From NCBI GenBank assembly GCA_041389725.1, contig JAWKRG010000002.1:1054001-1118000 (forward strand): a stretch of 64,000 nucleotides of DNA. The letters are read 5' to 3'. The position numbers were made by a program, and so were the translations under genes. Origin of the DNA: Polyangiaceae bacterium. Lineage in GTDB: Bacteria; Myxococcota_A; Polyangia; Polyangiales; Polyangiaceae. Within the stretch, counting starts at the first letter, position 1. Each line of letters starts with the position of its first letter. The notes below the pieces were generated by a model. It saw nothing but the letters and a program-made list of their open reading frames with translations. It was not told where the DNA came from and searched no databases. This document shows, in pieces, positions 60,448 to 64,000 of the stretch.

Positions 60448-61478
60448 GTCAAGCCGCTCTCGACCTGTCTCACAAATCGCCCCTCGCCGAGTTCCTGGAC
60501 GAACACTTCACGCGCGAGGAACTCGCACACACCCTCGGCACTGCTGCGGCGGACGTGCCCTGGGCGTGTTGGTCCGACGCTCTGTACGAGCCCCTGGCGG
60601 AGTTCCTTGGCCGCCCCGGCAAGGAGTTCCGCGCACGACTCGTCCAAGCCGCCTTCACCATCGGCGGCGGCCGGGAAATGGCACCTGAACTGCCGGCGAT
60701 CATCGAAGCCATCCACGCCGGCTCACTCATCATCGACGATATCGAGGACGACTCCGCGTACCGACGCGGCGCCCCCGCTTTGCACGTGCGCTACGGCATG
60801 GCGCGTGCGCTCAACGCCGGCTCGTTGCTCTACTTCTGGCCTCACGAGCTGCTCGGTCGCATTCAGCTACATGCGACGGTGGAGTTGGCGATTCGGCGCG
60901 CCATCGACCGCACGCTGTTCGCCGCCCACCACGGCCAAGCTCTGGACCTTTCCGTACGCGTGACTTCCCTCGGCCAGGCTGAAGTCGAGAAAGTCGTGAG
61001 CACCACCACCCGGCTCAAGACCGGCGCCTTGGTCGGCCTAGCAGCAGAAATTGGCGCCCTTGCCGCGGGTGCTCCCGCCGAGGTCACCCGCTCGCTCGCA
61101 CGCTTTGGCCAGGCCCTGGGGGTTGGTCTGCAAATGGCCGACGACTGGGGTGGCCTCGCCAGCGAATCACGCTGTCACAAGGGCCATGAAGACCTACTCC
61201 TCTCGCGCCCGACCTGGCCCTGGGCCTGGGCTGCGCAGCGACTCGAGCCCGCAGCCTACGCTCGCCTGCTGGCCCAAGCGCAGAAGGTCCACGACCACGA
61301 ATTGCATCCCGAGCATGTGTCCGAAGCGCTGCGCGACACTCTGACACGCTACGCGCCAGCGGTCATCCACCAGACCTTGACGCGCGCCACTCGCGAACTC
61401 GCTCACGTAGTGGGCCCGAGCGCCGCCCTGACGGACCTCGAAGCGCAGGTGCGGGTGTTGGAGGCGAGTTATGTCTGA
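60444..61478 (+). CDS. crtE: Polyprenyl synthetase, GGPP synthase type
   Basis: A 344-residue trans-prenyltransferase. The first Asp-rich motif is at residues 98-103 (DDIEDD), with RRG a few residues on. The equivalent of the second motif is DDWGG (233-237), where the usual fifth-position Asp is replaced by Gly. The overlap with crtY fixes the ATG at 60444; the same frame is open upstream only as the other frame of crtY. In this operon it should supply GGPP for phytoene synthesis. It overlaps crtI by 8 nt. Confidence 0.92.
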   Translation: MSQAALDLSHKSPLAEFLDEHFTREELAHTLGTAAADVPWACWSDALYEPLAEFLGRPGKEFRARLVQAAFTIGGGREMAPELPAIIEAIHAGSLIIDDIEDDSAYRRGAPALHVRYGMARALNAGSLLYFWPHELLGRIQLHATVELAIRRAIDRTLFAAHHGQALDLSVRVTSLGQAEVEKVVSTTTRLKTGALVGLAAEIGALAAGAPAEVTRSLARFGQALGVGLQMADDWGGLASESRCHKGHEDLLLSRPTWPWAWAAQRLEPAAYARLLAQAQKVHDHELHPEHVSEALRDTLTRYAPAVIHQTLTRATRELAHVVGPSAALTDLEAQVRVLEASYV

Positions 61479-63006
61479 GCGCATCTCGAGGGAGGGCCAG
61501 CGCATCCCGCGCGTGGCAGTCATCGGCAGCGGCTTTGGAGGATTGGCCGCTGCCATTCGCCTGCAAGCCGCCGGCGTGCCGACCGTGCTGTTCGAGGCGC
61601 GAGACAAGCCGGGTGGGCGCGCGTACGTCTACGAGCAAGACGGCTTCGTGTTCGACGCCGGGCCGACCGTGATCACGGCTCCTCACTGTATCGAAGAGTT
61701 GTTTCAGACCGCCCAGCGCGACATGGCTGACTACGTGGAGCTACTGCCGGTCACGCCCTTCTACCGCCTGCAGTGGGACGACGGCGTCAGCTTCGACTAC
61801 GTGGGCGACAGTGAGCACATGCTGTCGCAGATCCGCGATCTCTGTCCCCAGGACGCGAGCGGCTACGAGCGCTTCGTAGAGTACAGCAAGGCGGTGTTCG
61901 CGAAGGGCTACGAGGAACTGGCGGCCACGCCGTTCTTGCGCTTCGCGGACATGGTGCGCGTCGCCCCCCAGCTCGCGCGCCTACGCGCGGATCGCTCGGT
62001 GTACCGCACCGTTGCGCGCTACGTGAAGGACGAGCATCTGCGTCAGGCCCTGTCGTTCCACTCCCTCCTCGTTGGCGGCAACCCCTTCGAGACCAGTGCC
62101 ATCTACACGCTGATTCACTACCTGGAGCGAAAATGGGGCGTGTACTTTCCACGCGGTGGAACCGGGGCTTTGGTGCGCGCCCTGGTGCGCCTCTACGAAG
62201 AACTCGGCGGCGAGATCCGACTCTCCACGCCGGTGCGTCACATCGACGTGATCGAGAGCGGCCCTGACTCGGTGCACCGCATCGTGACGGATGGGCGTCC
62301 ACCCGAAGACTTCACCGCGGTCGTTTCGAATGCGGATTTGCACCACACCTACGCCAAGCTGTATGCGGGGCAACGAGACGCCGAGCGCACGGCGGCGCGA
62401 CTGGAGCGGGCGGACTGGTCCATGTCCCTGTTCGTGCTCTACTTCGGTACGCGCCGCAGCTACGACATCGCGCACCACACCGTCGTCTTCGGACCGCGTT
62501 ACGAGGGGCTCCTGAGCGACATCTTCCACGGTGGGTCACTGCCTGATGACTTCAGTTTGTACTTGCATGCCCCCACCGTAACGGATCCGTCGTTGGCTCC
62601 CCCGGGATGCGGCGCGTACTACGTGCTCTCACCGGTCCCCCACCTGGGCAACGCCAACATCGATTGGTCCAGCGTCGCGCCGGTGTACGCGGAGCGCATC
62701 CTGGCGTCCCTGGAACGCTCCATGCCAGACCTGAGAAAGAACGTGGTGACGCGTCGTTGGTTCACACCCCAAGACTTCGCGAGTGAACTGTCCGCCTTCC
62801 ACGGGTCGGCGTTCTCCGTCGCACCGCGACTCACGCAATCAGCCTGGTTTCGGCCGCACAATCGCGATCCGAAGATCCCGGGTCTCTACATCGTTGGAGC
62901 CGGAACCCATCCGGGAGCCGGACTTCCCGGGGTGATCAACTCCGCAAAGGCCACCACCGGTCTCGTGCTCCAAGATCTGCGGCGCCACGCGGAGGCGGCG
63001 GCGTGA
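61471..63006 (+). CDS. crtI: Phytoene desaturase
   Basis: A 511-residue FAD enzyme that desaturates phytoene toward lycopene. The N-terminal VIGSGFGGLAAAIRL and the following EARDKPGGRAYVYEQDGFVFD, and the C-terminal GLYIVGAGTHPGAGLPGVIN, are the bacterial CrtI signatures. The length is typical. It overlaps crtE upstream and crtB downstream (GTGA), so all four enzymes are one translational unit. The number of desaturation steps cannot be told from sequence. Confidence 0.96.
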   Translation: MSERISREGQRIPRVAVIGSGFGGLAAAIRLQAAGVPTVLFEARDKPGGRAYVYEQDGFVFDAGPTVITAPHCIEELFQTAQRDMADYVELLPVTPFYRLQWDDGVSFDYVGDSEHMLSQIRDLCPQDASGYERFVEYSKAVFAKGYEELAATPFLRFADMVRVAPQLARLRADRSVYRTVARYVKDEHLRQALSFHSLLVGGNPFETSAIYTLIHYLERKWGVYFPRGGTGALVRALVRLYEELGGEIRLSTPVRHIDVIESGPDSVHRIVTDGRPPEDFTAVVSNADLHHTYAKLYAGQRDAERTAARLERADWSMSLFVLYFGTRRSYDIAHHTVVFGPRYEGLLSDIFHGGSLPDDFSLYLHAPTVTDPSLAPPGCGAYYVLSPVPHLGNANIDWSSVAPVYAERILASLERSMPDLRKNVVTRRWFTPQDFASELSAFHGSAFSVAPRLTQSAWFRPHNRDPKIPGLYIVGAGTHPGAGLPGVINSAKATTGLVLQDLRRHAEAAA

Positions 63007-63986
63007 CGAGCCAGCCCATGACTCTAGCGGGAGGCGACGCGGCCGCGCTGGCCACGGACTTGTCGCGCTGCCACACGTCCTTGGCAGCTCATGGCAAGAG
63101 TTTTCACCTCGCCTCGGCGCTGTTGGACGAGCGCACGCGCGACGACGCGGCCGCGCTCTATGCGTTTTGTCGCTACGTCGACGACGCGGTCGATCTGGCA
63201 CCCCCCGCTCAGAGCACTAGCGCGCTGCAGCGCGTGCGGCGAGAGGTGGAGGATCTGTACGCGGGCCAAGCCTGCACGCGACCTGCACTGCGCGAGTTCC
63301 AAAGAGTGGCATTTCAGCGCGGAGTGCCGGCTGAGTACGTGGTGGAACTACTTGCTGGCATGCAGATGGATGTCGTCGGTATGCGCTACGACACCTTCGA
63401 AGATCTCCAGCAATACTGCTTTCGCGTCGCAGGCACCGTGGGCTTGATGATGTGCCACGTGCTCGGGGTGAAGCAAGACCAAGCGTTGCGCCCCGCGGCC
63501 CAGCTGGGCATGGCAATGCAGCTGACCAACATCTGCCGCGACGTGAGGGAAGACTGGGACCGCGGGCGCCTCTACCTGCCGTTGCGGTTGCTGGAAGCGC
63601 AGGGAGCCGATGTTGCTTCATACCAACCGGGTGCCGAGTTCCCCATCCAAGACCGCGCAGCCTTCGCCTTGGCCTTGCAGGAGTTGCTGAAGGAAGCGCA
63701 GCGTCTATATCACCTGGGAAAGGCTGGTCTTCGCTTCCTCGACCTGCGGCCCGCGCTCGCCATTCACGCCGCAGCCGACATCTACGCCGACATTGGGCGC
63801 AGCTTGGAACACATCGACTACGACGTCTTGGCTGGCCGACGCGTCGTCACGCGCTGGCGCAAACTCGCGCTGCTGACCCGCGCGGTGGCGCTGGAAGCGT
63901 GCTCGATCCCCCGACGAGTTCTCGAGGCCGGGGCGACGCAAATCCCAGTAAGCGTGGCGAGGTATCCAGATGACATCCTTTGCTGA
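63003..63986 (+). CDS. crtB: Phytoene synthase
   Basis: A 327-residue squalene/phytoene synthase that condenses two GGPP into phytoene. Both Asp-rich motifs are intact: YVDDAVD (residues 58-64) and NICRDVREDWDRGRLYLP. The GTG start overlaps the crtI stop. Its 3' end overlaps the start of a further gene by 17 nt. Confidence 0.96.
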   Translation: MTSQPMTLAGGDAAALATDLSRCHTSLAAHGKSFHLASALLDERTRDDAAALYAFCRYVDDAVDLAPPAQSTSALQRVRREVEDLYAGQACTRPALREFQRVAFQRGVPAEYVVELLAGMQMDVVGMRYDTFEDLQQYCFRVAGTVGLMMCHVLGVKQDQALRPAAQLGMAMQLTNICRDVREDWDRGRLYLPLRLLEAQGADVASYQPGAEFPIQDRAAFALALQELLKEAQRLYHLGKAGLRFLDLRPALAIHAAADIYADIGRSLEHIDYDVLAGRRVVTRWRKLALLTRAVALEACSIPRRVLEAGATQIPVSVARYPDDILC

Positions 63987-64000
63987 AGAGCTGGCTATCT
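63970..64000 (+). CDS. Next carotenoid-operon gene (3' cut by window edge)
   Basis: An ATG at 63970, with GAGGT a few bases upstream, opens a frame (MTSFAEELAI...) that overlaps the crtB end and leaves the window. Only ten residues are visible, so no product can be assigned. Overlap coupling makes it part of the operon. Confidence 0.6.
   Translation, partial: MTSFAEELAI

Overview
The window is high-GC DNA with codon use and gene content typical of a myxobacterium, most likely of the Polyangiales/Sorangiineae type (inference). The signs are a eukaryote-like Ser/Thr kinase, a kinase-ATPase-TPR fusion, an FHA-containing sigma-54 activator, PEGA/TPR proteins, about seventeen predicted lipoproteins (many with Gly/Ser/Thr-rich linkers or Cys-rich modules) and an apparently complete carotenoid operon. 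It reads as chromosomal sequence. Both ends cut genes: a kinase fusion on the left, and the gene after crtB on the right.

Layout. 0-6.6 kb: kinase/AAA/TPR regulator, small lipoprotein, aldehyde dehydrogenase, outer-membrane barrel. 6.6-11.3 kb: a repeat-rich island holding an HNH endonuclease gene and an IS1202/ISNCY-type insertion sequence, bracketed by a 104-bp near-identical direct repeat and filled with short dispersed repeats. 11.3-16.5 kb: a leftward overlapping three-gene operon (trypsin-like protease lipoprotein, second lipoprotein, beta-barrel). Its first gene carries 13 copies of a tetranucleotide inside the signal-peptide coding region, which puts it out of frame with its own ATG; this looks like a phase-variable switch and is the most striking item here. 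16.9-30 kb: cell-wall amidase, ferritin-like lipoprotein, M3 peptidase, heme-motif lipoprotein, ExbD-like lipoprotein, tRNA-Arg, methyltransferase, small Cys-rich secreted protein, TPR/winged-helix regulator, GntR/DUF1648 pair, Uma2 and glyoxalase. 30-37 kb: photolyase, PEGA/TPR protein, dipeptidase, then an ECF sigma operon with overlapping stops and starts. 37-44 kb: pgi, a CDP-alcohol phosphotransferase, and a leftward signalling operon (LamG lipoprotein, Ser/Thr kinase, PEGA/TPR membrane protein, FHA sigma-54 activator). 44-52.5 kb: glycosidase-like lipoprotein, lipoprotein, tandem DUF4139 paralogues, Cys-rich/discoidin lipoprotein, CPBP protease, LEA/WHy lipoprotein. 52.7-54.6 kb: a rearranged stretch in which an FAD oxidase, a STAS-like gene and a Cys-rich gene are broken and one module is inverted. 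54.6-59.2 kb: pseudopilin, ABC1 kinase, zinc-ribbon protein, ABC transporter. 59.3-64 kb: crtY-crtE-crtI-crtB and a following gene, all overlapping, behind a promoter with a palindrome.

How the genes work together. Many neighbours are translationally coupled through ATGA or GTGA overlaps, so several blocks are single functional units: the protease/lipoprotein/barrel block, the ECF block, the LamG-kinase block, the ABC transporter pair and the carotenoid block. The carotenoid enzymes form a plausible route from FPP/GGPP through phytoene and lycopene to beta-carotene-type pigments, with an ABC exporter divergent from them across a shared control region. No prophage, CRISPR array, rRNA or replication origin was seen.
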